Below, piece after piece: positions 27,757 to 36,322 of a DNA stretch of 40,647 nt (the stretch's first letter is position 1; each line of letters opens with the position of its first letter). A program made the translations under genes and the position numbers. Source of the stretch: Actinomycetota bacterium (GTDB taxonomy: Bacteria > Actinomycetota > Actinomycetes > Actinomycetales > Dermatophilaceae); the NCBI GenBank assembly GCA_020161845.1, contig JAIUNK010000035.1, positions 1 to 40,647 of the forward strand, in the 5' to 3' direction. The notes under the pieces are model-generated. The model was not told the DNA's origin, did no database searches, and saw only the letters and a program-made list of their open reading frames with translations.

Positions 27757-28755
27757 TCAGTTCGTCGCGCCGGGGCCGGAGGTGGCGGCGGGGTCGGACG
27801 TCGGGCCGGCATCGGCCCTGCCGCCCCCGTGGCTCGCCTTGGGTCGGGCGGCGTGGTTGACGTCCTCTTTCTCGTTCTTCTTGGCCACCTCGTGGCCGCC
27901 GAACTGGCCCCGCAGCGCGCTGACCATCTGCATGGCCGGGCTGTCCTCCTGCCGGGAGCCGAACCGGGCGAACAGCGCGGCGGCCAGCACCGGCATCGGC
28001 ACCGCGTTGTCGATGGCCTCCATCAGCGTCCAGCGCCCCTCGCCGGAATCCGGCGTGAACTCATCGATACCGGCCAGGTGCGGGGTCTCCTCCAGGGCCT
28101 TGACGAGCAGGTCCAGCAGCCAGGATCGGACCACCGTGCCGCGGGTCCAGGCCTTGAAGCAGCCGTGCACGTCGGTGATGAGGTCCTTGGCCTCCAGCAG
28201 CTCCCACCCCTCGGCGTAGGCGTGCATCAGCCCGTATTCGATCCCGTTGTGCACCATCTTGGCGTAGTGCCCCGCGCCCACCTCACCGGCGTGCACGAAG
28301 CCCTCGTCCCGCGGCCCGTCGGGGCGCAGCGCATCGAAGATCGGCAGCAGCCGCTCGACGTTCGCCGCGCTGCCACCACACATCAGCCCGTAGCCGTTCG
28401 CCAGGCCCCAGATCCCCCCGGAGACGCCGCAGTCGACATAACCGATGCCCTTGGCGTCCAGCAGCACCGCGTTGGCCTCGTCGTCCTTGTAGTAGCTGTT
28501 GCCGCCGTCGACGACGACGTCGCCCGGCTCCAGGAGCTCGCCGAGCTCCTGGACGGTCTGCCGCGTCGGCTCACCGGCGGGCACCATCACCCATACGGCC
28601 CGCGGCGCGGTCAGCGCGGACTTGAGCGCGGCGAGATCGGCGACGTCGCTGACCTGCGGATTGCGGTCGTACCCGATCACCTCGTGGCCGGCCCGGCGCA
28701 GCCGCTCGCGCATGTTGAAGCCCATCTTGCCGAGGCCGATCAGTCCGAGCTGCAT
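27757..28755 (-). CDS. gnd: 6-phosphogluconate dehydrogenase, decarboxylating (short type)
   Basis: 332 aa; oxidises 6-phosphogluconate to ribulose 5-phosphate, making NAD(P)H in the oxidative pentose phosphate pathway. Rossmann motif [20 protein letters not shown], substrate motif [17 protein letters not shown], and [14 protein letters not shown] with the catalytic Lys-x-x-x-Asn. The short (about 300-aa) class is the one commonly placed between dnaN and recF in actinobacteria. The last 40 residues are a Gly/Ala/Pro-rich tail beyond the enzyme fold. ATG with AAAGG 5 nt upstream. Confidence 0.94.
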   Translation of the reverse strand: MQLGLIGLGKMGFNMRERLRRAGHEVIGYDRNPQVSDVADLAALKSALTAPRAVWVMVPAGEPTRQTVQELGELLEPGDVVVDGGNSYYKDDEANAVLLDAKGIGYVDCGVSGGIWGLANGYGLMCGGSAANVERLLPIFDALRPDGPRDEGFVHAGEVGAGHYAKMVHNGIEYGLMHAYAEGWELLEAKDLITDVHGCFKAWTRGTVVRSWLLDLLVKALEETPHLAGIDEFTPDSGEGRWTLMEAIDNAVPMPVLAAALFARFGSRQEDSPAMQMVSALRGQFGGHEVAKKNEKEDVNHAARPKASHGGGRADAGPTSDPAATSGPGATN

Positions 28756-28767
28756 GGTCGCCTTTCA

Positions 28768-28811
28768 GGGTCGGGTCGGGGGTCGCGGTCGGTGGGGTCG
28801 GTGGGGTCGGG
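28768..28811 (+). repeat. G-run tract between dnaN and gnd (G-quadruplex candidate)
   Basis: Six runs of three to five G in 44 bp on the plus strand (28768-70, 28773-75, 28778-82, 28794-97, 28803-06, 28809-11) with a GGTCGGTGGG-type repeat. It occupies most of the 70-bp dnaN-gnd gap. The G-rich strand is the template for dnaN-gnd transcription. Folding is inferred. Confidence 0.55.
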
Positions 28812-28825
28812 TCTGGCGGCTCGGA

Positions 28826-29959
28826 TCAGCCGGCGAACCGGACCGGCATCAGGACATAGCGGTACGTCGTGTCGGGCGCGCCCTCGGCGTCGGCTTGGCC
28901 GCTGAGCACCGCCGGCCGGCTGGACTGGGTGAACGCCAGCCGGGAGTACGCCGTGCCGACCACGTTCAGGCCGTCGAGGAGGTAGTGCGGGTTGAAGGCG
29001 ATTTCGATCTCCGGTCCGGTCAGGGCGCATTCCACGGCCTCGGAGGCCTGGGCGTCGTCGCCGGTGCCCGCGTCGATGGCGACCTGACCCTCGGTGAACC
29101 GCAGCCGCACCGGCGTGTTCCGCTCGGCCACCAGCGCGACCCGCTTGACGGCCTCGATCAGCGCGGCGGTCTCCACGACCGCCTCGGTGTCGACGCTGGC
29201 GGGGAAGATCGAGGCGACCTTGGGGTATTCGCCGTCGAGCAGGCGCGAGGTCGTCCGGCGTTGTCCGGCCTCGAAGCCCACCAGCCCGTCCCCGCCGGCC
29301 GCATCGCCCATGGCGATCTCGACCGAGGCGGCCGCGCCGAGCGCCTTGGCGGTCTCCGCGAGGGTTCGCGCCGGGATCAGCAGCACCGCGGCCGCCGCCG
29401 TGTCGCGCGGGTTCCACTCCAGCTCGCGCATCGCCAGCCGATAGCGGTCGGTGGCCAGCAGCGTCATGGTGGATCCGTCGATCTCGACGCGCACCCCGGT
29501 CAGGATGGGCAGGGTGTCGCTGCGGTCCGCGGCGATCGAGACCTGCGCCACCGCCTGGGTGAACACATCTCCGGCGACCGACCCGCTGGGCTCGGGCGAG
29601 ACCGGCAGGCTCGGGTATTCCTCGGCGGGCATCCGCAGCAGGCTGAACCGGCTCGAACCACAGGTCAGCTGCACCTTGTTGCCGTCGGTCGAGACCTCGA
29701 TCGGGCGAGCCGGGAGGTTGCGGGAGATGTCGGCCAGGAGCCGACCCAACACCAGGACCGTGCCGCCCTGCGCGACATCGGCCGGAACGGTGATCCGCGC
29801 CGAGGTCTCGTAGTCGAACGCGGAGAGCGTTAGCGTGCCCTCCTCGTCGGCCTGCAGCAACACCCCGGCGAGCACCGGGACGGGGGGCCGGTTGGGAAGG
29901 CCGCGGGCGGCCCAGGTGACGGCCTCCGCGAGGACGTCGCGCTCCACACGGAACTTCAC
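28826..29959 (-). CDS. dnaN: DNA polymerase III subunit beta (sliding clamp)
   Basis: 377 aa, three clamp domains: MKFRVERDVLAEAV..AARGLP (domain 1), a middle domain with TDRYRLAMRELEW, and a C-terminal domain ending YRYVLMPVRFAG, the conserved M-P-x-R terminus that forms the partner-binding pocket. It tethers the replicative polymerase to DNA. GTG start at 29959 with CGGAG upstream, facing oriC. Leftward, so co-directional with replication leaving oriC; gnd, recF and dciA follow on the same strand. Confidence 0.97.
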   Translation of the reverse strand: MKFRVERDVLAEAVTWAARGLPNRPPVPVLAGVLLQADEEGTLTLSAFDYETSARITVPADVAQGGTVLVLGRLLADISRNLPARPIEVSTDGNKVQLTCGSSRFSLLRMPAEEYPSLPVSPEPSGSVAGDVFTQAVAQVSIAADRSDTLPILTGVRVEIDGSTMTLLATDRYRLAMRELEWNPRDTAAAAVLLIPARTLAETAKALGAAASVEIAMGDAAGGDGLVGFEAGQRRTTSRLLDGEYPKVASIFPASVDTEAVVETAALIEAVKRVALVAERNTPVRLRFTEGQVAIDAGTGDDAQASEAVECALTGPEIEIAFNPHYLLDGLNVVGTAYSRLAFTQSSRPAVLSGQADAEGAPDTTYRYVLMPVRFAG

Positions 29960-30787
29960 TGGTGTCTCCGGTTCTTGTGCTCGGTGCTGCGGCCGGTGCG
30001 GACGCCGTGGCGGCGCCGGTGACCTCCGACTGTAGTGCCGATGCGGGGCTCGGCCAATCGCGGCGATTCTGCTCAGGTCCGCTGGCCCGATGCCGATGAG
30101 GGACGGGGAGTTCTGTCCACACGGTTCGTACGGGTCATCGGATCGAGGGTGATCTCTCTCATCATCGTCATAGCGGTTGTGGATTCTGGGGACCGACGCT
30201 CGCCGCACCGGTCAGCGTCGTCACGGGCCTGTGGATCGCGGGTGGACGAAGGACAGGTGCCGGCTCCGGGGGTGGGGACGCCGGCGGCCGGTCGACAACG
30301 GCCCGCGGACGACGCACCGCGGATACACAGCCGTGGGCGCGGCTGTCCCCGGTTTGTCCACGGCTGTGTGGCCACGGCGCGGTGGCGCCGGAGCGTCGGA
30401 GGGTCCTGGTCGGTTCCATGCTCGTACGTCGTTCGAACGCGCCGGCCCGATGTTCTCCACAGGGTTATCCACAGCTGTGTATGACGAAACCGCACGTGAG
30501 GGGACAGTTGCCGGGACCGAGTCGAGCGCCCTCGCGGTGCCCTCTCCACAGCTGTGTATGCAGATGTGGACAGGCGTCTGGGACGGCGGCCCGTGGGACT
30601 TGGGCGATGTCCAGAACAGTCGTCTGAGCTGGGGGAACTCAGGGATTCGTCGCCAGGCGCAGTCGGGTGGTCCGGGGCGTCAGCCTGTGGATAACTCGTC
30701 AGGAGACCGCCTGGGCCCCGCTGAGCCCCGGTGCCGGACTGGGGGTCGACCGGTGCTGGACCGGGGGTGGAACCGCGCGGATGCGGC
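29960..30787. other. oriC: Replication origin oriC between dnaN and dnaA
   Basis: 828 bp without a gene. It contains DnaA boxes on both strands. Perfect: TTATCCACA at 30465 and its complement TGTGGATAA at 30686. Near-consensus: CTGTCCACA 30113, TGTGGATTC 30178, TGTGGATCG 30230, TTGTCCACG 30354, TTCTCCACA 30453, CTCTCCACA 30542 and TGTGGACAG 30565. A 16-bp sequence TCCACAGCTGTGTATG occurs twice (30468 and 30545). A 7-bp-arm hairpin lies at 30327-30346. The dnaA-dnaN spacer is the standard origin site in actinobacteria, and coding strands diverge around it. No obvious AT-rich unwinding element stands out. Confidence 0.93.
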
Positions 30788-32221
30788 TCAGGCGGACGAC
30801 GTACGGATCCGCGTCGTCAGTTCGGTGACCTGGTTGTAGACGCTGCGCTTCTCGGCCATCAGGGTGCGGATTTTGCGATCGGCGTGCATGACCGTGGTGT
30901 GATCGCGGCCGCCGAACTGCTGCCCGATCTTGGGCAGCGACAGGTCCGTGAGCTCGCGGCAGAGATACATCGCGATCTGGCGCGCCGTGACCAACACCCG
31001 GGACCGAGATCCGCCGCACAGATCGTCGACGGTGAGGCTGAAGTACTGCGCCGTCTGCGCCATGATCGTCGCCGCCGTGATCTGGCTGGCGTTGCCGTCC
31101 GGCATCAGGTCCTTGAGGACGATCTCGGCCAGGGACAGATCGACGGGCTGCCGGTTGAGGCTGGCGAACGCGGTGACGCGGATCAGGGCGCCCTCCAGCT
31201 CCCGGATGTTCGTCGAGATCCGGCTCGCGATGAAGTCGAGCACCTCATCGGGGATCGTCAGGCGTTCCTGGATGGCCTTCTTGCGCAGGATCGCGATGCG
31301 GGTCTCCAGGTCGGGGGGCTGCACGTCGGTCAGCAGGCCCATTTCGAAGCGGGACCGCATCCGATCCTCGAAGCCCTGCAGCATCTTGGGCGGGACGTCG
31401 CTGGTGATGACGACCTGCTTGTTGTTGTTGTGCAGGGTGTTGAAGGTGTGGAAGAACTCCTCCTGGGTCTGCAGCTTCCCGCCCAGGAACTGGATGTCGT
31501 CGATGAGCAGGACGTCGACCTCGCGGTAGCGCTTCTGGAAGCTCGCGGCCCGGTCGTCGCGGATGGAATTGATGAAGTCGTTCGTGAACTCCTCGGAGTT
31601 CACGTAGTGGACCCGCACGTGCGGATAGATCTGGCGGGCGTAGTGGCCGATGGCGTGCAGCAGGTGGGTCTTGCCCAGCCCCGAATCGCCGTAGACGAAC
31701 AGCGGGTTGTAGGCCTCGGCCGGGGCCTCGGCGACCGCGACCGCGGCCGCGTGGGCGAACCGATTGCTCGCGCCGATCACGAAGCTGTCGAAGGTGTACT
31801 TCGGATTGAGGCGTGCCTCGCCACCATCGACGCGGGCCCGCGACCCCGTGCGGGCCGCCTCGTCGGCGGGGACCACCGCGAGGTGTCGGGGCGCCGTGGC
31901 CGCGTCATCCGCGGAGGCGTCCGGCTCGAGACCCGACTCGGGCGTCAGCGCCGGGGGGTCGACACGCAGCTGCGGGTCGACGGTCACGGCCACCGCCGTC
32001 GTTTCGCCGATGCGTTCGCTCAAGGCCGCGCCCAACTCGCGTCGGACCCTGGTCTCGACCACGTTCTTGGTCGAATCGTCCGGCACCGCAACGATGGCCG
32101 TGCCGGGCAGCAGCCCCAGCAGCTTCGCTTGGTGGAGGAAGGCGCGATCCCGGGGGGTGAGTTCCAGCGACTCCAGGGCGTCCCGCCAGATGGCGGCGTA
32201 GGCATCGCTGGAGTCGGTCAC
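30788..32221 (-). CDS. dnaA: Chromosomal replication initiator DnaA
   Basis: 477 aa. Domain I (1-80) interacts with partner proteins. Domain II (about 80-135) is an acidic linker. Domain III is AAA+ with Walker A GDSGLGKT (178-185), Walker B LLIDDIQF (238-245) and sensor region TSDVPP. Domain IV has the DNA-binding signature [14 protein letters not shown] at 32221 gives the expected [16 protein letters not shown] start; an AGGGA lies upstream. Two DnaA boxes at 32314-32334 precede it, suggesting autoregulation. It is transcribed towards oriC. Confidence 0.97.
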   Translation of the reverse strand: MTDSSDAYAAIWRDALESLELTPRDRAFLHQAKLLGLLPGTAIVAVPDDSTKNVVETRVRRELGAALSERIGETTAVAVTVDPQLRVDPPALTPESGLEPDASADDAATAPRHLAVVPADEAARTGSRARVDGGEARLNPKYTFDSFVIGASNRFAHAAAVAVAEAPAEAYNPLFVYGDSGLGKTHLLHAIGHYARQIYPHVRVHYVNSEEFTNDFINSIRDDRAASFQKRYREVDVLLIDDIQFLGGKLQTQEEFFHTFNTLHNNNKQVVITSDVPPKMLQGFEDRMRSRFEMGLLTDVQPPDLETRIAILRKKAIQERLTIPDEVLDFIASRISTNIRELEGALIRVTAFASLNRQPVDLSLAEIVLKDLMPDGNASQITAATIMAQTAQYFSLTVDDLCGGSRSRVLVTARQIAMYLCRELTDLSLPKIGQQFGGRDHTTVMHADRKIRTLMAEKRSVYNQVTELTTRIRTSSA

Positions 32222-32313
32222 TGGGTATCCCTGCTGGTAGGAGCGCTGTGCACGGTTGCGCAGGCTGTCATCGTACGCGCCGCATCGTGGATGGGCCATC
32301 GCAAGGGACACCT

Positions 32314-32334
32314 TTGTCCACAGGTTTATCAACA
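32314..32334 (-). promoter_or_regulatory. Paired DnaA boxes upstream of dnaA
   Basis: TTGTCCACA at 32314-32322 and TTATCAACA at 32326-32334 lie in tandem about 93 bp before the dnaA start, in the 520-bp dnaA-rpmH spacer (32222-32741). The positions suit DnaA autoregulation. A TACGAT hexamer (minus strand, near 32271) may be the dnaA -10 but lacks a good -35. Apart from these and the rpmH promoter I see nothing else in this spacer. Confidence 0.7.
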
Positions 32335-32530
32335 GCATGTGTGTACGCCGACAGGGCCTCCCGACGGGACCGGGGGACGACACGTGGCAGTGAAGGTAAC
32401 TCGCGTTCCGGCCTGTCGGCAAACGCCCAGGAGGATTCGGCCGCCGCGTCGGCGTGTCGCTGCCCCGCGGTCGCCACCCGGGTGCCAAGCTGGTCGGTTG
32501 CCCAGCCATGGCTGGGTTCGATGCCGTGGT

Positions 32531-32560
32531 TTGACCCACTCTCACCACGCCGTCTACCGT
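32531..32560 (+). promoter_or_regulatory. rpmH promoter
   Basis: TTGACC (32531-32536) and TACCGT (32555-32560) are 18 bp apart, close to the actinobacterial housekeeping consensus. The predicted start is near 32567, giving a leader of about 175 nt before rpmH. It probably drives the rpmH-rnpA-yidD-yidC cluster. Confidence 0.7.
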
Positions 32561-32741
32561 TGATCCCTGGCCCTGTTTTGGCCGCCTTCGCATGCCCGTT
32601 CCCCGGGCGCCGCCGCCTCCGCGCCTGCGGGGTCTGGTTCGTGCCGTGGACGGAATGGGTGTCCGAGTGCGGCCGAACCATCGGGTTTCCTCGCTCGTTC
32701 CCCGTTCGACAGCCGTCGACCCGCCCGGACCGGAGATCACC

Positions 32742-32879
32742 GTGACCAAGCGCACCTTCCAGCCCAACAACCGCCGTCGCGCCAAGACGCACGGCTTCCG
32801 CAAGCGGATGATGACGCGCGCGGGCCGGGCCATCCTGGCGGCGCGGCGCCGCAAGGGCCGCAGCGAGCTGTCCGCGTAA
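32742..32879 (+). CDS. rpmH: 50S ribosomal protein L34
   Basis: 45 aa, highly basic: [20 protein letters not shown] at the start, then [20 protein letters not shown]. Complete, at the usual family length. GTG start with GGAG 6 nt upstream. The first gene right of dnaA, as in nearly all bacteria. Confidence 0.97.
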   Translation: MTKRTFQPNNRRRAKTHGFRKRMMTRAGRAILAARRRKGRSELSA

Positions 32880-32890
32880 GCGCGCCGGCC

Positions 32891-33232
32891 GTGCTTCCGG
32901 CGCGGCATCGGCTCCGCACCCCTTCGGATTTCGCCGCCGCGGTGCGCAGCCGACGCAGCGGCGGCCCACGTTTGGTGGTGCACGCTCAGCGAACCCAGAC
33001 CCGGGCGGGACTGCCCCCCCGGGTCGGTTTTGTGGTGTCCAAGGCCGTGGGCGGGGCGGTCGTGCGCAACCGCGTCAAGCGGCGCCTGCGGGCCTTGATG
33101 GCTGCGCGGCTGATGACCCTGCCCCGCGGCTGTGACGTCGTGCTCCGCGCGAATCCGGGGTCGGCGCACGCGACCTACGCCGAGTTGAGCGCCGATCTGG
33201 AGCGTCAGCTGGCGGCGGTGCTGCGGTCATGA
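32891..33232 (+). CDS. rnpA: Ribonuclease P protein component
   Basis: 113 aa; the protein cofactor of the ribozyme that trims tRNA 5' leaders. Starts [13 protein letters not shown]; the conserved R[10 protein letters not shown] strand is followed by the RNR box [17 protein letters not shown] start 11 nt after the rpmH stop; the stop overlaps the yidD ATG by 4 nt. Confidence 0.95.
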   Translation: MLPARHRLRTPSDFAAAVRSRRSGGPRLVVHAQRTQTRAGLPPRVGFVVSKAVGGAVVRNRVKRRLRALMAARLMTLPRGCDVVLRANPGSAHATYAELSADLERQLAAVLRS

Positions 33233-33687
33233 CCGCCGCCGACCGCCCAGGCGTGGTGACCCGCGTTCTGACCTGGCCGCTGGAGGTCCTGGTGATCGCC
33301 TACCAGCGTCTCGTCTCGCCGCTGTTGGCGCCGTCGTGCCGCTATTACCCCGGGTGTTCCAGCTATGCGTTGACGGCACTGCGCCGGTTCGGGCCGGTGG
33401 TAGGCACCTGGCTGGCGGTCCGCCGGCTTGCGCGGTGCCACCCGTGGACCGCGGGTGGCGTCGATCACGTCCCGCCGCGCGGCCGTCGCGGGCTGCCCGA
33501 CTGGGCGGCGTACCGGCGGGACGCCGCGCAGCGCGAGGCCACCTGGGAGGCCGAGTGGGCCGCCGAGCGCGAGGCGCCAGCGGCACCCGGCGTACGGAAT
33601 GATGACTGCGAGAACGGGAGCCCGGCCGCGGCAGCGCCGGTGCTCTCGCCCGGCCCGCTCCCCCCCGTGAGACGAGGAATGCCCTGA
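33229..33687 (+). CDS. yidD: Membrane protein insertion efficiency factor YidD
   Basis: 152 aa. The YidD core (about 18-85) has YQRLVSPLLAPSCRYYPGCS, three conserved Cys and RCHPWTAGGVDHVP. An amphipathic helix at the start probably binds the membrane. The family helps YidC-dependent insertion. A charged Ala/Glu-rich C-terminal extension of about 65 residues goes beyond the usual length of 70-100. ATG overlaps rnpA by 4 nt; the stop overlaps the yidC ATG by 1 nt (TGATG). Confidence 0.93.
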   Translation: MTAADRPGVVTRVLTWPLEVLVIAYQRLVSPLLAPSCRYYPGCSSYALTALRRFGPVVGTWLAVRRLARCHPWTAGGVDHVPPRGRRGLPDWAAYRRDAAQREATWEAEWAAEREAPAAPGVRNDDCENGSPAAAAPVLSPGPLPPVRRGMP

Positions 33688-34706
33688 TGTCCTGGTATGA
33701 CCAGTTGCTCTGGCCCCTGCGGTGGGCGGTGGAGTGGGTGCTCGTGGGCTTCCACGCCGTCTTCACCGGCCTGGGGGCTCCGTCGGCCAGCGGATGGACC
33801 TGGGCGTTCGCCATCGTGGGGCTGGTCCTGGTGGTCCGCGCCGCGCTGATCCCGCTGTTCGTCAAGCAGATCCAATCGTCCCGGCGGATGCAGCTGATCC
33901 AGCCGGAGATGCAGAAGATCCAGGCGAAATACAAGGGGCGCACCGACCCGGAATCGCGCCAGGCCATGTCCGAAGAGACGATGGGCCTGTACAAGCGGAC
34001 CGGGACCAACCCGTTCAGCTCGTGTCTGCCGCTGTTGGTGCAGATGCCGATCTTCTTCGCCCTGTTCAGCGTGCTGAACAACCTCGGCAACGTCGCCTAC
34101 GGCCGGATGGCCGCGGCCGGGCCGTTGACCGCCGACCTGGCCCGCGAGGCCGAGAACTCCGCGGTGCTGGGCGCGCCGCTGTCCAGCACGTTCATGAGCA
34201 CCGATGTGCTGTCCACGAAGATCCTGACGGTCGTGATGATCGTCCTGATGTCGCTGTCGCAGTTCTGGACCCAGCGCCAGCTGATGACGAAGAACATGCC
34301 GGCGTCGGCGCTGGACAACCCGTTCATGAAGCAGCAGAAGATCCTGATGTACGTGCTGCCGCTGGTGTTTGCCGTGACCGGCGTGAACTTCCCGATCGGC
34401 GTGCTCATCTACTGGCTGGTGTCGAACGTGTGGACCGCCGGCCAGCAGTACTTCGTCATCATGCGGATGCCGGCCCCCGGCAGCCAGGCCGAGAAGGACC
34501 TGGAGGCCCGGCGTGCCCGCAAGGGCAAGGAGCACAAGAAGTTCACGGTGCCCGGCCTGCACCGCGAGGACCCGGCCGGCGGCGCCGGCTCGGGCTCGAC
34601 CGGCTCGGGGGTCTCCTCGGTCGACCAGGACTCGCCCGTGCAGGACCAGCTCCGACGCCCCTCGGGACAGCGATCCCAACCCGTCCGGCGCAAGAAGAAG
34701 CGCTAA
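33687..34706 (+). CDS. yidC: Membrane protein insertase YidC (Oxa1 family)
   Basis: 339 aa; inserts membrane proteins alone or with SecYEG. Conserved core with five spans: hydrophilic-groove Arg in VLVVRAALIPLFVKQIQSSR, coiled loop MQLIQPEMQKIQAKYKGR, then NPFSSCLPLLVQMPIFFALF, a span around 190-205 (ILTVVMIVLMSLSQFWTQRQ) and FPIGVLIYWLVSNVWT. The basic C-terminal tail (QRSQPVRRKKKR) suits ribosome contact. ATG at 33687 with GAGGA 8 nt upstream. Confidence 0.96.
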   Translation: MSWYDQLLWPLRWAVEWVLVGFHAVFTGLGAPSASGWTWAFAIVGLVLVVRAALIPLFVKQIQSSRRMQLIQPEMQKIQAKYKGRTDPESRQAMSEETMGLYKRTGTNPFSSCLPLLVQMPIFFALFSVLNNLGNVAYGRMAAAGPLTADLAREAENSAVLGAPLSSTFMSTDVLSTKILTVVMIVLMSLSQFWTQRQLMTKNMPASALDNPFMKQQKILMYVLPLVFAVTGVNFPIGVLIYWLVSNVWTAGQQYFVIMRMPAPGSQAEKDLEARRARKGKEHKKFTVPGLHREDPAGGAGSGSTGSGVSSVDQDSPVQDQLRRPSGQRSQPVRRKKKR

Positions 34707-34811
34707 TCGAGCCGCCCCGGGGGGCTCCGGCGCTACGCCCGCCCGACCCGCAGCGGCCCGCCCGACCGACCCCGCGGACGTCCCCCGTTCGCGCAGCCGC
34801 AGGAGAACGAC

Positions 34812-35429
34812 ATGACAGAGCAGGACACGATGCCCCCCGTCACGACGGACGATGCCGCCCCCGATGCAGATGCCGCTCCCGATGCAGCGGACGACCTGTC
34901 GGCGGGTGAGGCCGGCGCGCCGGCGGAGGATCGTCCGGCCAGGACCGGTGGCAAGGACCGTACGGCGCAGCTGGAGCGCGAAGGAGAGGTGGCCGCCGAC
35001 TTCCTGGAGCGGCTGCTCGACATCGCCGACCTCGACGGCGACATCGATGTCGACGTGGACGGCGATCGAGCCGCCGTGGCGATCGTGGATTCCGAGGACG
35101 GCCGTGTGCCGCGCCGCCTGGTCGGCACCGACGGGAAGGTGCTCGAGGCCCTGCAGGAGCTGACCCGACTCGCGGTGCAGGCGGCCACGGGCGACCGGTC
35201 CCGGTTGATGCTCGACGTGGCGGGCCACCGGGCGACCCGGCGGCGGATCGTGCTCGCCGACGCGCGGGAGGCCATCGAGCGGGTGCGCGGGGGCCTGGAG
35301 AAGGTCGCGCTCGAGCCAATGACGGCCTTCGAGCGCAAGGTCGTCCACGATGAGGTCCTGGCCGCCGGGCTGGTCAGCGAGTCCGACGGGGTCGAGCCCC
35401 GGCGCTACGTCGTCGTTTACCCGCGCTGA
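34812..35429 (+). CDS. jag: Jag/KhpB-type KH-R3H RNA-binding protein
   Basis: 205 aa. A disordered acidic Asp/Ala N-terminus (1-50), then a KH domain (about 58-135, with GTDGKVLEALQELTRLAV holding a degenerate G-x-x-G) and an R3H domain (about 140-205, MTAFERKVVHDEV with R-x-x-x-H, ending RRYVVVYPR). The family binds RNA and affects cell elongation and envelope gene expression. It lacks the N-terminal Jag-N domain of Firmicute versions, as usual in actinobacteria. ATG has AGGAG 6 nt upstream; a small hairpin at 34709-34727 lies in the yidC-jag gap. Confidence 0.92.
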   Translation: MTEQDTMPPVTTDDAAPDADAAPDAADDLSAGEAGAPAEDRPARTGGKDRTAQLEREGEVAADFLERLLDIADLDGDIDVDVDGDRAAVAIVDSEDGRVPRRLVGTDGKVLEALQELTRLAVQAATGDRSRLMLDVAGHRATRRRIVLADAREAIERVRGGLEKVALEPMTAFERKVVHDEVLAAGLVSESDGVEPRRYVVVYPR

Positions 35430-35440
35430 ATCCGGACCAC

Positions 35441-36199
35441 ATGGCGGCCGCGGACGAGGCGGAGCCCGTTGCGACCGCTCACCTCATGGACGCTCACCTC
35501 GCGGCCGCCGCGGTGTTCGGTGACCGCTTGCCGCTGGCCCAGGCGTATGCCGCGGCCCTGGCCGACACGGGGGTGACGCACGGGCTGATCGGCCCGCGCG
35601 AGACCGCCCGGCTGTGGGAGCGACACCTGCTGAACTGCGCGGTGGTGCAGGAGCTGGTGCCGCCCGGGGCCGTCGTCGTGGACGTCGGCGCGGGCGCGGG
35701 GTTGCCGGGCATCCCGCTCGCGGTGGCCCGGCCCGACCTGACCGTCGTGCTCGTCGAGCCGCTGCTGCGGCGCACCCGCTGGCTGGAGACGGTGGTCGCC
35801 GAACTCGGACTGACCACCGTGCAGGTACGGCGGGCGCGGGCCGAGGAGCTGGCGCGAGAGTTGAGCGTCGACGTGGTGACGTCTCGGGCCGTGGCTCCGC
35901 TGGGCAAGCTCGCCCGCTGGTGTGCGCCGCTGCTGCGGACCGACGGAGTGTTCCTGGCGATGAAGGGCGACTCGGCCGCGCAGGAGATGGCGCGTGACGG
36001 CGGGGACTTCGCCGCCGCAGGTCTGGGCGCCGTCGAGCTGGTGCGGGCTGGGGTCGGCCTCGTCGAGCCGCCGACCTTCGTGGTCCAGGCGATCAGGACC
36101 GCGGACCATCCCACCGATCGGTCCGAGGCGGCGCGCTCGGTCCGTCAGCCCCGCCAGCCAGGTCAGCCGCGCCCCGGTCGGCGCTCCCGGCGCCGGTAG
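35441..36199 (+). CDS. rsmG: 16S rRNA (guanine527-N7)-methyltransferase RsmG
   Basis: 252 aa; methylates G527 of 16S rRNA with S-adenosylmethionine. LWERHLLNCAVVQELVP is the family lead-in, VVDVGAGAGLPGIPLAV the SAM-binding loop, and VVTSRAVAPLGKLARWC the active-site strand. The last 35 residues are a basic Arg/Pro/Gln-rich tail. ATG at 35441 is 11 nt after the jag stop. Loss of this enzyme gives low-level streptomycin resistance in other bacteria. Confidence 0.94.
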   Translation: MAAADEAEPVATAHLMDAHLAAAAVFGDRLPLAQAYAAALADTGVTHGLIGPRETARLWERHLLNCAVVQELVPPGAVVVDVGAGAGLPGIPLAVARPDLTVVLVEPLLRRTRWLETVVAELGLTTVQVRRARAEELARELSVDVVTSRAVAPLGKLARWCAPLLRTDGVFLAMKGDSAAQEMARDGGDFAAAGLGAVELVRAGVGLVEPPTFVVQAIRTADHPTDRSEAARSVRQPRQPGQPRPGRRSRRR

Positions 36200-36322
36200 C
36201 TCCGTCGGTTGGGTTGTCCGTTCAAGGGATGGTCCGCGCCCCGCCTGTGGATGTCCGCCGGGGGGCCGCCGAACTGGATTACGGTAGAGCGTCACCTAGC
36301 CCTACCTCGGAGGATCCTCCAC

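Noticed and set aside
30177-30839. 220-residue open frame through oriC
   Set aside because: Spans many DnaA boxes, ends inside dnaA, and has no recognisable protein features.
33465-35348. 627-residue open frame antisense to yidC and jag
   Set aside because: His/Arg/Gly-rich shadow of genes with strong family motifs and overlapping starts and stops.
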